A stretch of DNA of 48,403 nt from Candidatus Eiseniibacteriota bacterium (GTDB lineage: Bacteria; Orphanbacterota; Orphanbacteria; Orphanbacterales; Orphanbacteraceae): contig JAJRWB010000052.1 in assembly GCA_024276995.1 (NCBI GenBank), positions 7,501-55,903 of the forward strand, in the 5' to 3' direction. Below, in pieces: positions 32,419 through 41,434 of this stretch. A model generated the notes under the pieces. The model made no database searches. It saw nothing but the letters and a program-made list of their open reading frames with translations, and was not told where the DNA came from. The translations under genes and the position numbers were made by a program. Position 1 is the first letter of the stretch; each line of letters starts with the position of its first letter.

Positions 32419-34106
32419 CGGAACTCCTCGCCGTCGAGAGAACGGAATAGATGCGCGATACCGGCGACGGAAAGGGCGACGAGCACCCCACCCACCCACC
32501 GAGGCCCGAAGACGAGCATCCCCCCACCGAAAAGGAAGAGATAGAGCGACACGGTGGCCACCCCCCACAGGAGAAGCCATCCGCCGAGGGGGTTCGTCGC
32601 GCCGGCGGGGCGAAGATCGCCCCAGACGCCGAGAGGTCGAACCTTCGCGCAGAAATGCCTCAATCTCTTCTCCTCCACCGGAGCGGTCAGGAAGGTGACC
32701 GGAAGCCAGACCGCCGCGGAGAACGCGACGATCACGGGAATGCTGTACGGAAACACGATGGAGGGGAAGAAGCGGTGGAGAATCGCGTTCGCCGCGATCG
32801 ACGCCACCATGGCGGAAAGCTCCGACCAGGCATTGATCCTCCACCAGAGCCAGCGGAGGATGTAGACGATGCCCGCTCCCGCGCCGAGGGAGATGGTGAG
32901 AATCCAGGCGCCGGTGATCGTCTTGTAGCGAAGAGCGACGAAGGCGCCGAGCGCCATGAGAAGCACGGTGACGAGCCGTGAGACGAGCACGAGCCGCCGC
33001 TCATCGGCGGCGGGGTGAAGGAACCGCCTGTAGATATCGTTCACCAGATACGACGCGCCCCAGTTGAGGTGGGTGTCGATGGTCGACATGAAAGCGGCGA
33101 GGAACGAGGCGACGAGGATCCCCCTCCAGAACGCCGGGAGCACGAGGAGAGCGGTCTGCGGGTACGCCGCCTTCGGGTCGGCGAGATCGGGGAAGAGGAC
33201 GAGAGAGGCGAGAGCGGTGAGCACCCACGGCCAGGTCCGTATGCCGTAGTGGGCGATGTTGAACCAGAGTGTCGCCTTGAGCGCTTCGTTCTCGTTCTTC
33301 GATGCCGCCATCCTTTGGATCACGATCCCCCCCCCGTCGGCGTTGTCGGTGCACCACCAGAGGAAGCCTATGTAGATCAGAAACGCACCCGGCGGGAGAA
33401 AACTCTCTCCGCCGGCGGCGGGGAAATAGTGGAGAAAACCTCCCCCCCCGTCGGTGGCGGCGAGAAAGCCTTCCCGCCCGCCCACGCGGTTCCATGCGAA
33501 CACGCCGGCCGCCGTCGCTCCCACGAGTGCCAGGACGAACTGCGCCAGGTCGGTGACCACCACGCCCCAGAAGCCGGAGAGAACCGCGTACGTCAGCGCG
33601 ATGACACACGAAATCGCCACGGCGACCTCCTTCTCCACCCCGGGGAAGAGGCTCCCCACGAGAGTGGCCATCGCCAGGATCACCCACCCCATGACGAGAC
33701 AGTTTCGGATGGTGGAGTAGTAGAATCCGCGGAAGCCGCGAAGGAGGGCGGCGCCCCTTCCGGAGTAACGCAGCTCGGATACCTCCGCGTCGGTCATCAC
33801 GCCGGCGCGGCGCCAGAAACGGGCGAACAGGAGCGCCGAGAGCATGCCGCCGATACCATAGGTCCACCAGAACCAGTTGCCGGCGATACCGTGTTTGCGT
33901 ACCAGTTCGGTAACGGCGAGGGGAGTGTCGGCGGCGAAGGAGGTGGCCACCATCGATGTGCCGGCGAGCCACCAGGGGAGGGTCCTTCCGGAGAGGAAAT
34001 ACTCGTCCATACCCGATCCGGCGCGGCGTGCGAAGATCACCCCCACCGAAAGGGCGAAGGCGAAGTAGACGAGAATCACGGCCCAGTCGATCGGTTCCAG
34101 AATCAA
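32415..34106 (-). CDS. Sodium:solute symporter (SSS family)
   Basis: A 563-aa inner-membrane transporter with about 13-14 hydrophobic segments. The N-terminus has the SSS signature: DEYFLSGRTLPWW, then GTSMVATSFAADTPL, with the sodium-site-like GGM in GIGGMLSA. The start is a TTG at 34106; no in-frame ATG gives a better domain boundary, and the Shine-Dalgarno is weak. It is the first gene of the operon with anmK, spoIID-like and nagZ, each overlapping by 4 nt. By context it probably imports a wall sugar such as anhydro-MurNAc or MurNAc, but SSS substrates cannot be read from sequence. A C-terminal cytoplasmic loop (EEKRLRHFCAKVRPLG) is typical of longer SSS members. Confidence 0.92.
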   Translation of the reverse strand: MILEPIDWAVILVYFAFALSVGVIFARRAGSGMDEYFLSGRTLPWWLAGTSMVATSFAADTPLAVTELVRKHGIAGNWFWWTYGIGGMLSALLFARFWRRAGVMTDAEVSELRYSGRGAALLRGFRGFYYSTIRNCLVMGWVILAMATLVGSLFPGVEKEVAVAISCVIALTYAVLSGFWGVVVTDLAQFVLALVGATAAGVFAWNRVGGREGFLAATDGGGGFLHYFPAAGGESFLPPGAFLIYIGFLWWCTDNADGGGIVIQRMAASKNENEALKATLWFNIAHYGIRTWPWVLTALASLVLFPDLADPKAAYPQTALLVLPAFWRGILVASFLAAFMSTIDTHLNWGASYLVNDIYRRFLHPAADERRLVLVSRLVTVLLMALGAFVALRYKTITGAWILTISLGAGAGIVYILRWLWWRINAWSELSAMVASIAANAILHRFFPSIVFPYSIPVIVAFSAAVWLPVTFLTAPVEEKRLRHFCAKVRPLGVWGDLRPAGATNPLGGWLLLWGVATVSLYLFLFGGGMLVFGPRWVGGVLVALSVAGIAHLFRSLDGEEFR

Positions 34107-34277
34107 GTGAGAGCCCCCCGGGGGCGCATTGTAGCATCAGCGGCACCGCCTCGCCAGCGACGAGGCGAAGAGGGGGCGGATCGGCCCGTTTCGCCCGGGA
34201 AGGGCCTTGGAGGGCGAAGGAAGGCGGCGGCGGAATACGGGAATAATTCTTCGATACTATATAATAGTGAACGGGAT

Positions 34278-37200
34278 TTACCGGGCCCCTTCCACCTGCT
34301 GCGACGAGCCGGGGAGATCGGGGGGGACGAACACCGCCTTACCGATCGACTCGGCCCTTTCATCGCCGCGCCACGCCCGTAGGCGATAGAGGTAGACGCC
34401 GTACGCCACCCGGTCGCCGTCGTCGTCGAGACCGTCCCACGCGTCCGGGTTGGCGTTGTACCCCGCCCGTGCGGAAAGGCCGCGAAGATGCCGGATCCTC
34501 CTCCCCCCCACGGTGAACACTTCCACCTCCACGCGGTCGGCGAAATCGGTGAGATCATAGTAGAAACCGGTGGTCTCTTCGGCGGGATTCGGGTAATTCA
34601 GCAGGTTCACGATACGGAACTTGTCGTCCACCCGGAAGGTAAATGACTTCGTCTGGGCGTTGATCCCGATGACCAGCTCATGGTCGCCGCCCGAAAGCCG
34701 CGGGCGCGCGGTGGCGATCCAGTTGTTCGCGTCGACCTTACGAAGGGTGTCGAGCGCCACGCCGACACCGTCGATCCTGAAGAACACATCTTCCTCGTCC
34801 ACCGGAAGGGGTGTTTCGATTTCGGCCCGGATTTCCGGCGCCGGGGAGACGAGTTCCCCCGGGGCGATGGAACGCCCGTCGAAGGTGACGTTTACGCCGA
34901 TCGATACTTTGAGGGTGAATGTTCCGGGACGGCCGTTGTAATCGACGGCGCGGAACACGACGTCGTACGAGGCGATCGTGTTCACCGTCGTTTCGTAGCG
35001 GAGAATCCACGCCCTCCCGTCGTCGGCGAGGGATGTGTCCTTCTCCAGGGCGTAGAGCGTACTATCGACGAGGCCGTCCCTGTCCCGGACGGTGATCGAA
35101 TCGGTGTCGAGAACCGTTTCGTCGTGAAGGAACGCTTCGATCGTCACCGGCGATCCGTCGGCGTGTCCCCGAAGAACCGAGCCGTCTTCCACCGGCACGC
35201 CGTCGACGAAGACTTCGAATGTCGGAACGCCGGCGTCGAGCACGAGAGCGGGATCGCCGAAAAGAGCGTACCTCCGAATGACGCTCGGTTTCTCCTTCTC
35301 CACCGCGACGAAATCGACGAGCCCGAGGGCGAGCACTTCTCCGAGGGACCAGCGGGGCACTCCCTTGTACCAAACGGGCCGCTCGTCCCCGGCTGCCGCG
35401 GGGATCACGCCGGGAGTCTGGAAGAAATATTTTAGTATGGAATTATTCAGCTTCAGGTTCGGCCGGAGGAATTCGATCCCCGTCGAGCCGAACGTCGCCA
35501 CGGCGCCCCCCTTCCGACTCGCCATCATCTCCTCGGTGATCGCCTCGCTCCCTTGGGATTTCCAGCGGTCGAATTCCGATATGGAACATCCGTACGCCAT
35601 GAAGATGTACGGCTTCCCTTCGTTGTCCGTTAAAGAGTCGATGTCGTCGCTCCGCCTGTTCCTGTAGTCCGCCGAGTTGCGAAGGATCACTTCGTGGGTG
35701 AGCACGTTCCGGTTTCCATGGCCCTGGAAGTTGACGAGGAAGACGCCTTCGCCGTTCCACTCGTTGAACAGCGTCGATGTGATCGCGTCGCGGCTGTGAT
35801 CGATCACCTCGTCCACATCCGCCTGAATCGAGTCGGGGAACCTGCTGTCGGGGGTGGGGCAGGGATAGAGTTCGTGGTAGCCGTCGGTGAACCGGGAAAG
35901 GAAAATGTTCACCGTGTCGATCCCCCGGGCGGCACTCGCCTTCACCTCTTCCGAAAAGAACCTCGTATTGTCCTCGAACTGGTTCTGGTAGACGTTTCTC
36001 ATGCACATCGACTCGAAGGTCCACGCATCGTCCGCCACGAACATCACCCGGTTCCTCCACGCGTCGCTCCCGGTGAACCGTTCGTAGGCGATCGTTTTAT
36101 CCGCCATCGTCTCCACATCCTCCGGGTTATCCGCCGTGAACCGGCCGACGATTACATCGAGAAGCGCGTCGCTGTCGCCGTCGAGGAAGCCGTACCATAG
36201 GTCGCTCGCGTCCCAGTGATCACCGCTCCCGTAGATGGTGGCCGCATAGCCGGGGTACGATGGAACGTAGTCGAAGTCGGAGGCATTGTTGTTCGACCCT
36301 CCCCTGTTCGTGGCGATCCCCTTGTAGTCCTCGAAGCCGTCCCCCACGAGGAGCACCCAGCCGGGCGGCGTGTCCCACCTTTCGAAGCCGTACCGGATGT
36401 AGTTCTGGATCGCGACGGGATCCTTGATGCCGCCGTTGAACTCGTCGTAGACGTCGCTGATCCGTGCGCGCACGACGCGATAGCCGGTCGACCGGCGGTA
36501 GTCGACGAAGTCGTCGAGGGCATCATAGAAGTCGTCGTACGTGATGATCAGGTAGTCCCCCGGAGCGCCGGCGAGATCGGTGGGCGCATCCCGAACGATC
36601 TTCGACGAGGGAAGGGTTCGCGCGCCCGAGGCGGTGGCCGCCACGTAACGCCGCGGCGACGCCGTGGAGTCCCGGAGCACCACGGAATATGTGTTCCCCG
36701 ACTGGACCACGGAATCGGCGCTGAGGCGCACCGGCGCGTAGATATCGGTGACATCGAGAATTATCACGTCGGGATCGGAAAACCGCTCCAGTTCCATCCG
36801 GACCGCGCCGGAACGCTCGCCGGTGGAGAAGATGAGGTAGTCATCCACGGCACGGTAAAGGAAGTCGCCGTGGATTTCGTACCAGTCGAGGAAGCCGCCC
36901 GCGCCGGTGATCTCCTCTGTCGAGTCGGTGCTGCGGGAACCGAAGTACCGGAATCGGTTGACCCCCTCGACGAGATCGGCCGCCGAAAAGACCCTGTCGC
37001 TCCGGAAGAGCATTCCGATCTCTCCGTCCACCCGTTCGTTGAACACCGTGTCTCCGTTCGCCTCGCTCACGAGGCGATAACGGTGATACGCGGACTCGCC
37101 GTTCACCAGCTGGGTGCTCACGGTCATCGCCTTGATGCCGAAAAGTGCCGACGTGTCCGGTACGGGGAGGATGATCTCGGTGAGCCGATTGTTGTTCAGA

Positions 37201-38405
37201 TCCCCCATGCCGTAGTAGTTGTCCACCGTGTCGATCGGCGTGTTCCAGTTGTAGATCGCGTCGATCTCCCAACGGATCGAATCGGGAAAAGAAACGAGGT
37301 TCGTCGCGCCGGGAAGATCGCTCCACGGCGGCCTCGTTTCCAGCGGATTGCGCACCCCCTCGAAGGAGAGGAAGTAGACCGCCTCGTAGGCGAACCGGTC
37401 GTCGTCGTCGCGCTCCATCCTGTCTTCACGGAAACCGGGAAGCCAGGCGCGGATCTCGTCGCCCCCGTTGAAAAGACCGTTGCCGTCGGCATCGATCACG
37501 TCGATCGGGATGTTGATCTCGGTGAACGGGTCACCGAGCGCCTCGAGAAGGGAGTCGGAGAAGCCGCGCCGGTAAAGGGCGATCGAGGAGACCGGTTCGT
37601 TGTCGGCGAGACCGGCGGAGGCGAGGTCATCGAAGGTGATACGATAGAGTCCCCCCTTCTCCACGAAGAGCTTGTACTCATCCTTCGTCGCGGCCCGCTT
37701 CGGAACGCCCGCCATCGGCCTTGCCGGACGGCTCCTGAATCGTTTCCCCTGACCATAGTTGAGAAGTGCTCCCTGGTAGATCCCCTCCCACCTTCCCTCG
37801 TCGCCCACGCTCTCCCTCGAAAGGCCCTTCATCATCGACGGCGACGTGAAATCGATTCTCACCTCGATCGACCGGTAGGCGCGCAAGACGCCGGTGGCGG
37901 GATTCACTTGGAAAGGGGCGATCCGCAGCGGGGTCATCGCCTGGTGGCGGAATCGGCCCGGCGCGCCGAGAGCAGCGATCCGGGAGGGATACCAGGAAGA
38001 GGCACGGTAGAACGACTCATCCACGTACGGCACGAAGCCGGGCACCGTTCCGTTCGCGACGGGTGCCTCGCGGGGCACCGGTCTCACCGGGGCGCCGGGA
38101 AGATCGTCGTACTCCACGTCGAGAATCGTCACCTTCGCCCGGGCGCCCTCGGGCAGGGCGATCCAGTATCCCTCCAACGGGAGTTCGGGACGGCCCGGGA
38201 TCGACGTGCCGCCGCCGGTGAGTCCGCGAACCTCTCTCCAGGAGCGTCCGTCGGCGGAGGTATCGGAAATCCGGTACCCCTTCGGTGTGATCGTCACGGT
38301 GAGGCTGCTTTCCCCGTCGGGGATCGCCGAAACGGAGGCGAACACGCCCGGCGCGAGGAGGGAAATCGCCATCGCCTGTAGAATACCTCTGCAAGCCGTT
38401 CGCAA
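34278..38405 (-). CDS. C25 (gingipain/PorU-like) cysteine peptidase with FlgD-like C-terminal domain
   Basis: A 1,375-aa secreted protein. From a TTG start at 38405 it has a good signal peptide (h-region GILQAMAISLLAPGVFA, then SVSA). The first part is PorU/C25-type beta domain (YKLFVEKGGLYRITFDDL). The peptidase region begins YLIITYDDF, has LLVGDGFEDYKG, and keeps the catalytic dyad: His in FQGHGN (about H896) and Cys in YGCSIS (about C940). Ig-like segments follow, and the end is a FlgD-like Ig domain (LLNYPNP, then VEVEVFTVGGRRI). PorU is the C25 sortase of type IX secretion, while gingipains are its cargo; the CTD-like end favours cargo, the N-terminal domain PorU. The upstream 57 codons conflict with the divergent gene and are excluded. 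Confidence 0.92.
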   Translation of the reverse strand: MRTACRGILQAMAISLLAPGVFASVSAIPDGESSLTVTITPKGYRISDTSADGRSWREVRGLTGGGTSIPGRPELPLEGYWIALPEGARAKVTILDVEYDDLPGAPVRPVPREAPVANGTVPGFVPYVDESFYRASSWYPSRIAALGAPGRFRHQAMTPLRIAPFQVNPATGVLRAYRSIEVRIDFTSPSMMKGLSRESVGDEGRWEGIYQGALLNYGQGKRFRSRPARPMAGVPKRAATKDEYKLFVEKGGLYRITFDDLASAGLADNEPVSSIALYRRGFSDSLLEALGDPFTEINIPIDVIDADGNGLFNGGDEIRAWLPGFREDRMERDDDDRFAYEAVYFLSFEGVRNPLETRPPWSDLPGATNLVSFPDSIRWEIDAIYNWNTPIDTVDNYYGMGDLNNNRLTEIILPVPDTSALFGIKAMTVSTQLVNGESAYHRYRLVSEANGDTVFNERVDGEIGMLFRSDRVFSAADLVEGVNRFRYFGSRSTDSTEEITGAGGFLDWYEIHGDFLYRAVDDYLIFSTGERSGAVRMELERFSDPDVIILDVTDIYAPVRLSADSVVQSGNTYSVVLRDSTASPRRYVAATASGARTLPSSKIVRDAPTDLAGAPGDYLIITYDDFYDALDDFVDYRRSTGYRVVRARISDVYDEFNGGIKDPVAIQNYIRYGFERWDTPPGWVLLVGDGFEDYKGIATNRGGSNNNASDFDYVPSYPGYAATIYGSGDHWDASDLWYGFLDGDSDALLDVIVGRFTADNPEDVETMADKTIAYERFTGSDAWRNRVMFVADDAWTFESMCMRNVYQNQFEDNTRFFSEEVKASAARGIDTVNIFLSRFTDGYHELYPCPTPDSRFPDSIQADVDEVIDHSRDAITSTLFNEWNGEGVFLVNFQGHGNRNVLTHEVILRNSADYRNRRSDDIDSLTDNEGKPYIFMAYGCSISEFDRWKSQGSEAITEEMMASRKGGAVATFGSTGIEFLRPNLKLNNSILKYFFQTPGVIPAAAGDERPVWYKGVPRWSLGEVLALGLVDFVAVEKEKPSVIRRYALFGDPALVLDAGVPTFEVFVDGVPVEDGSVLRGHADGSPVTIEAFLHDETVLDTDSITVRDRDGLVDSTLYALEKDTSLADDGRAWILRYETTVNTIASYDVVFRAVDYNGRPGTFTLKVSIGVNVTFDGRSIAPGELVSPAPEIRAEIETPLPVDEEDVFFRIDGVGVALDTLRKVDANNWIATARPRLSGGDHELVIGINAQTKSFTFRVDDKFRIVNLLNYPNPAEETTGFYYDLTDFADRVEVEVFTVGGRRIRHLRGLSARAGYNANPDAWDGLDDDGDRVAYGVYLYRLRAWRGDERAESIGKAVFVPPDLPGSSQQVEGAR

Positions 38406-38483
38406 TGCGGGAGATGTCCTTTCGAAGGGGTCTGTTATGAGAATAATACATGGAACGCATCGGGGAAAGCCGCAATTCCAATG

Positions 38484-38510
38484 ATGACAGGGGCCGCGAA
38501 ACGGTATAGA
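38484..38510 (+). promoter_or_regulatory. Candidate promoter of the FG-GAP gene, giving a near-leaderless mRNA
   Basis: ATGACA (38484-38489), 15-bp spacer, TATAGA (38505-38510). The -10 is only 11 bp before the ATG, and no Shine-Dalgarno is visible (CCCCGGGCC precedes the ATG). It lies in a 116-bp divergent gap shared with the C25 gene. Confidence 0.4.
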
Positions 38511-38521
38511 ATCCCCGGGCC

Positions 38522-40093
38522 ATGAAATCGATCGTTTTTTCCACGTTTCTTCTCTTTTCGCCCCTTTTCGCGGCACCGCCGGCCACCGCCGATCCGGACG
38601 GGGCGGCGGTGATCGATCTCCACTTCGACAGTCACGTGGTGGTGTACGGACCGGAGCGGGGCTGCCGGTTCGGCGAGGGACTCGCGGCGGGTGATTTCGA
38701 CGGCGACGGTATCGACGACCTCCTCATCAGCGCTCCCTGGTCGGACGGACCGGGGGGAGAACGAGCGAACTGCGGCAAAGTCTACCTCTTTTTCGGCTCC
38801 CCCGATCGCCGGGAAGAGATGGGCGAAGTGGACGCCGCCGAGGCGGATGTGGTGTTCACCGGTGCGCGCCGCGAGGATCAGCTCGGAAGAAGGCTTTCCG
38901 CCGCCGATCTCGACGGCGACGGAAGGGATGATCTCGTTCTCGGCACGATGTACGGCGATGCCGACGACGGTGCCCGGAGAAACTGCGGGCAGGCGTTCAT
39001 CTTCTTCGGCCGGTCGAGGGACCGCTTCGAGGAGAACGTCGACCTCGCCGAAAGCGCGGCGGATGTCACCGTCTCGGGAGCGGATGAAAAGGACTTCCTC
39101 GCGGGAGAAATGTGCACCGGCGATATCGACGGCGACGGTCTCGGCGACCTGATCCTCGGCGCTTTCTACGGGGACGGTCCGGACGACGACCGCTACCACG
39201 CGGGAGAGGCGGTGATCATCTTCGGCAGGGAGAGAAAGGCCTTTCCCGCCGAGATCGATCTCGCGAAGGATCCGAACCCGACGATCTACGGCGCCGAGGC
39301 GACCGACACATTCGGAAGATCCCTCGCCGCGGGAGACCTCGACGGCGACGGGCGGGATGAGCTGATCGTCGGCGCCTACTACGCCGACGGGCCGGAGAAT
39401 ACGCGGATCAACGCGGGCGAAACGTATCTCTTTTTCGGGCGCAACCGCTACGATTTTGACAAGGTCATCGACCTCGCGGACAGCACGGAGGTGGTGATTT
39501 CGGGAGAATGGGACGGCGACGTTTCCGGGCGATCGGTCGCCACGGCCGATATGGACGGCGACGGTCTCGATGACCTCCTGATCAGCGCCCACAAGTCGAG
39601 CGCCGAACACGATCTCGATCCCAGCGGCGACCAGGGACGGATCTACGTGATTTACGGCGCGCCGCGGGATAGGATTCCCGGACGGATCGATCTGAGAAGG
39701 GCCGCGCCCGGGTGGATCGTAGGGGGCGAAAGAAGCGATAATCTCGGCTGGCCTCTCGCGGCGGGCGCATGCAGTCCGGACGGAGCGACGTTCCTCCTCG
39801 CCGGGGCGAAACAGGCGGACGGCGAGGATCGGGAGAGGACCGAAGCGGGGGCGGCGTATCTCGTCGGCCCGTGGAAGAGGAGCGATCTCGCCGGCGGCAT
39901 CCCGATCGACTCGATCGCCTCGCTCACCATTATCGGTGCCGACCCGAAGGATTACACGCCGTTCGACGCCGTCCTCTTCGACTGGGACGGTGACGGCCGC
40001 TGCGAAGCCGCCCTCGGTGTCCCCTCCTCCCAGGGAAAAGACGGTAATTCTCCGCAGACGGGGGAGGTGTCCGTCGTATTCACCGAAGATTAG
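38522..40093 (+). CDS. Secreted FG-GAP (integrin-alpha-like) propeller protein
   Basis: A 523-aa exported protein. The signal peptide is short (MKSIVFSTFLLFSPLFAAPP). About seven FG-GAP blades follow. Six carry the calcium loop D-x-D-G-D-G (for example GDFDGDGIDDLLISAPW, DLDGDGRDDLVLG, DMDGDGLDDLLIS) and one is degenerate, where ACSPDG replaces it. The repeat length of about 65 residues fits a seven-blade propeller. There is no C-terminal sorting domain; it ends GEVSVVFTED. It is divergent from the C25 peptidase and ends 12 bp from the convergent TPR gene. Likely a surface or periplasmic calcium-dependent binding protein. Confidence 0.93.
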   Translation: MKSIVFSTFLLFSPLFAAPPATADPDGAAVIDLHFDSHVVVYGPERGCRFGEGLAAGDFDGDGIDDLLISAPWSDGPGGERANCGKVYLFFGSPDRREEMGEVDAAEADVVFTGARREDQLGRRLSAADLDGDGRDDLVLGTMYGDADDGARRNCGQAFIFFGRSRDRFEENVDLAESAADVTVSGADEKDFLAGEMCTGDIDGDGLGDLILGAFYGDGPDDDRYHAGEAVIIFGRERKAFPAEIDLAKDPNPTIYGAEATDTFGRSLAAGDLDGDGRDELIVGAYYADGPENTRINAGETYLFFGRNRYDFDKVIDLADSTEVVISGEWDGDVSGRSVATADMDGDGLDDLLISAHKSSAEHDLDPSGDQGRIYVIYGAPRDRIPGRIDLRRAAPGWIVGGERSDNLGWPLAAGACSPDGATFLLAGAKQADGEDRERTEAGAAYLVGPWKRSDLAGGIPIDSIASLTIIGADPKDYTPFDAVLFDWDGDGRCEAALGVPSSQGKDGNSPQTGEVSVVFTED

Positions 40094-40105
40094 CCGGCGA
40101 GGCTC

Positions 40106-41434
40106 CTACTTCTTCTCCCCGCCGCCCGGCTTCATTCCCTTGAGAGGCGAAACATAGGCGCCGGTGCGATCCGGCACGGGAGGGATCTCCCCTTTTTCCA
40201 GATAAGGGAGCGTCTGTCGCGCCTCGAGCGCTTCCCATCCGTACGGCGCCATGGAGACCACCTTGTTCCAGATCTCGATCGCCTCGGAGTGCTTTCCCCT
40301 CAGGCCGAGAACCCGGGCGAGATCGACCCAGGCGAGCAGGTAGTCGGGGTCGACGTCGAGAGCCTTCCGGATATGGCGCTCCGCCTGGTCGAGATCTCCC
40401 AGGTCCTGGTAGCTCACACCGAGGTTCCTCCAGGCGAGGGCGTTCAGCCCTTCTTCGTCGACGGCGATCGCCTTCTTGTAGATCCGGATGGCGGAATCGA
40501 AGTCCTTCCTCATTCTGTAGAGAATCCCGAGCTGCATGTACGCTTCCACGTTCTCCGGTTTCAGCCGGGTAACGATGGTGAGCACCCTCTCCGCTTCTTC
40601 GAGCTGATTCACCGAACGGAGCCGGATCCCCTGGTAGACGAGTCCCTCGAAGAAAGTCGGTTTCCTTTCGAGGACGAGCGCTTTCGCCTCGGCGGCGCCC
40701 GCCTCGTCGCCGGATCCGAGCCGCGCCAACGCGAGAATCGCCGGCGCGTACGGGTCGCGGGGCAGCCGGGAGACGATCGGCTCGATGGTGCGGATCGCCC
40801 CGTCGAAGTCGCCGCGGCTCACCTCGGTGGTCGCCCATTCGAGGGCGATGCCGGGGTCGTCGGGGGAGATCTCCATCGCCCGCTTCAGCTCCTTCTCCTC
40901 CTCCTCCCGGTTTTCCAGCCCCCGCCAGGCGAGACCGAGAAAGAGGTGGGATTCCGCCCGCGCCGGGTCGAGGGCGATCGCTTTTTGGAGAGGTTCCAAT
41001 GCGGTTCGGGGCTTCCAGCTCTCCACGCCGTAACGACCCCGTTCCTCCCACGCGCGCGCGAAGTCGGGATACGCCTCGGTCAGATCGATGAACGCCTTCG
41101 TCTTTTTCGCCGACACCGGCATGGAGAGCACCCGGAGAAGCCGGTCGGCCCGATCGCCGGATCCGCTTTCCAGACGGGCGGCGAGTTCCTTTCGGACCAT
41201 CTCCCTCTCACCGAGGGCCTGGCGGATCCTCAACTTGAGGATCCGCGCATCGAGGTCGCCCGGTTCCGCGTCGATGCGCTTCGCGAGAAGTTCGATCGCC
41301 TTTCGGCCGTCCCCCTGCCGATAGAGAGCGAGAGCCTTCTCGGACACCTCCGACGCCGCACCCGGCCCGGCAAGAAATACGAAACCGGCCAGAAGAAACA
41401 GGCCGAACCGTACCGGTCTTGTCATCTCTGTCAT
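40106..41434 (-). CDS. Exported TPR protein
   Basis: A 442-aa protein with a signal peptide (FGLFLLAGFVFLAGPGAA) and at least eight tetratricopeptide repeats. Examples are ESHLFLGLAWRGLENREEEEKEL, AYMQLGILYRMRKDFDSAI and ALAWRNLGVSYQDLGDLDQAERHI. It ends in a basic glycine-rich tail (KPGGGEKK). TPR arrays are protein-binding scaffolds; the partner is unknown. The start overlaps the sulfatase-like gene's stop (ATGA), so it is the last gene of a four-gene overlapping operon. An alternative ATG three codons in (41425) is possible. Probably periplasmic. Confidence 0.9.
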   Translation of the reverse strand: MTEMTRPVRFGLFLLAGFVFLAGPGAASEVSEKALALYRQGDGRKAIELLAKRIDAEPGDLDARILKLRIRQALGEREMVRKELAARLESGSGDRADRLLRVLSMPVSAKKTKAFIDLTEAYPDFARAWEERGRYGVESWKPRTALEPLQKAIALDPARAESHLFLGLAWRGLENREEEEKELKRAMEISPDDPGIALEWATTEVSRGDFDGAIRTIEPIVSRLPRDPYAPAILALARLGSGDEAGAAEAKALVLERKPTFFEGLVYQGIRLRSVNQLEEAERVLTIVTRLKPENVEAYMQLGILYRMRKDFDSAIRIYKKAIAVDEEGLNALAWRNLGVSYQDLGDLDQAERHIRKALDVDPDYLLAWVDLARVLGLRGKHSEAIEIWNKVVSMAPYGWEALEARQTLPYLEKGEIPPVPDRTGAYVSPLKGMKPGGGEKK

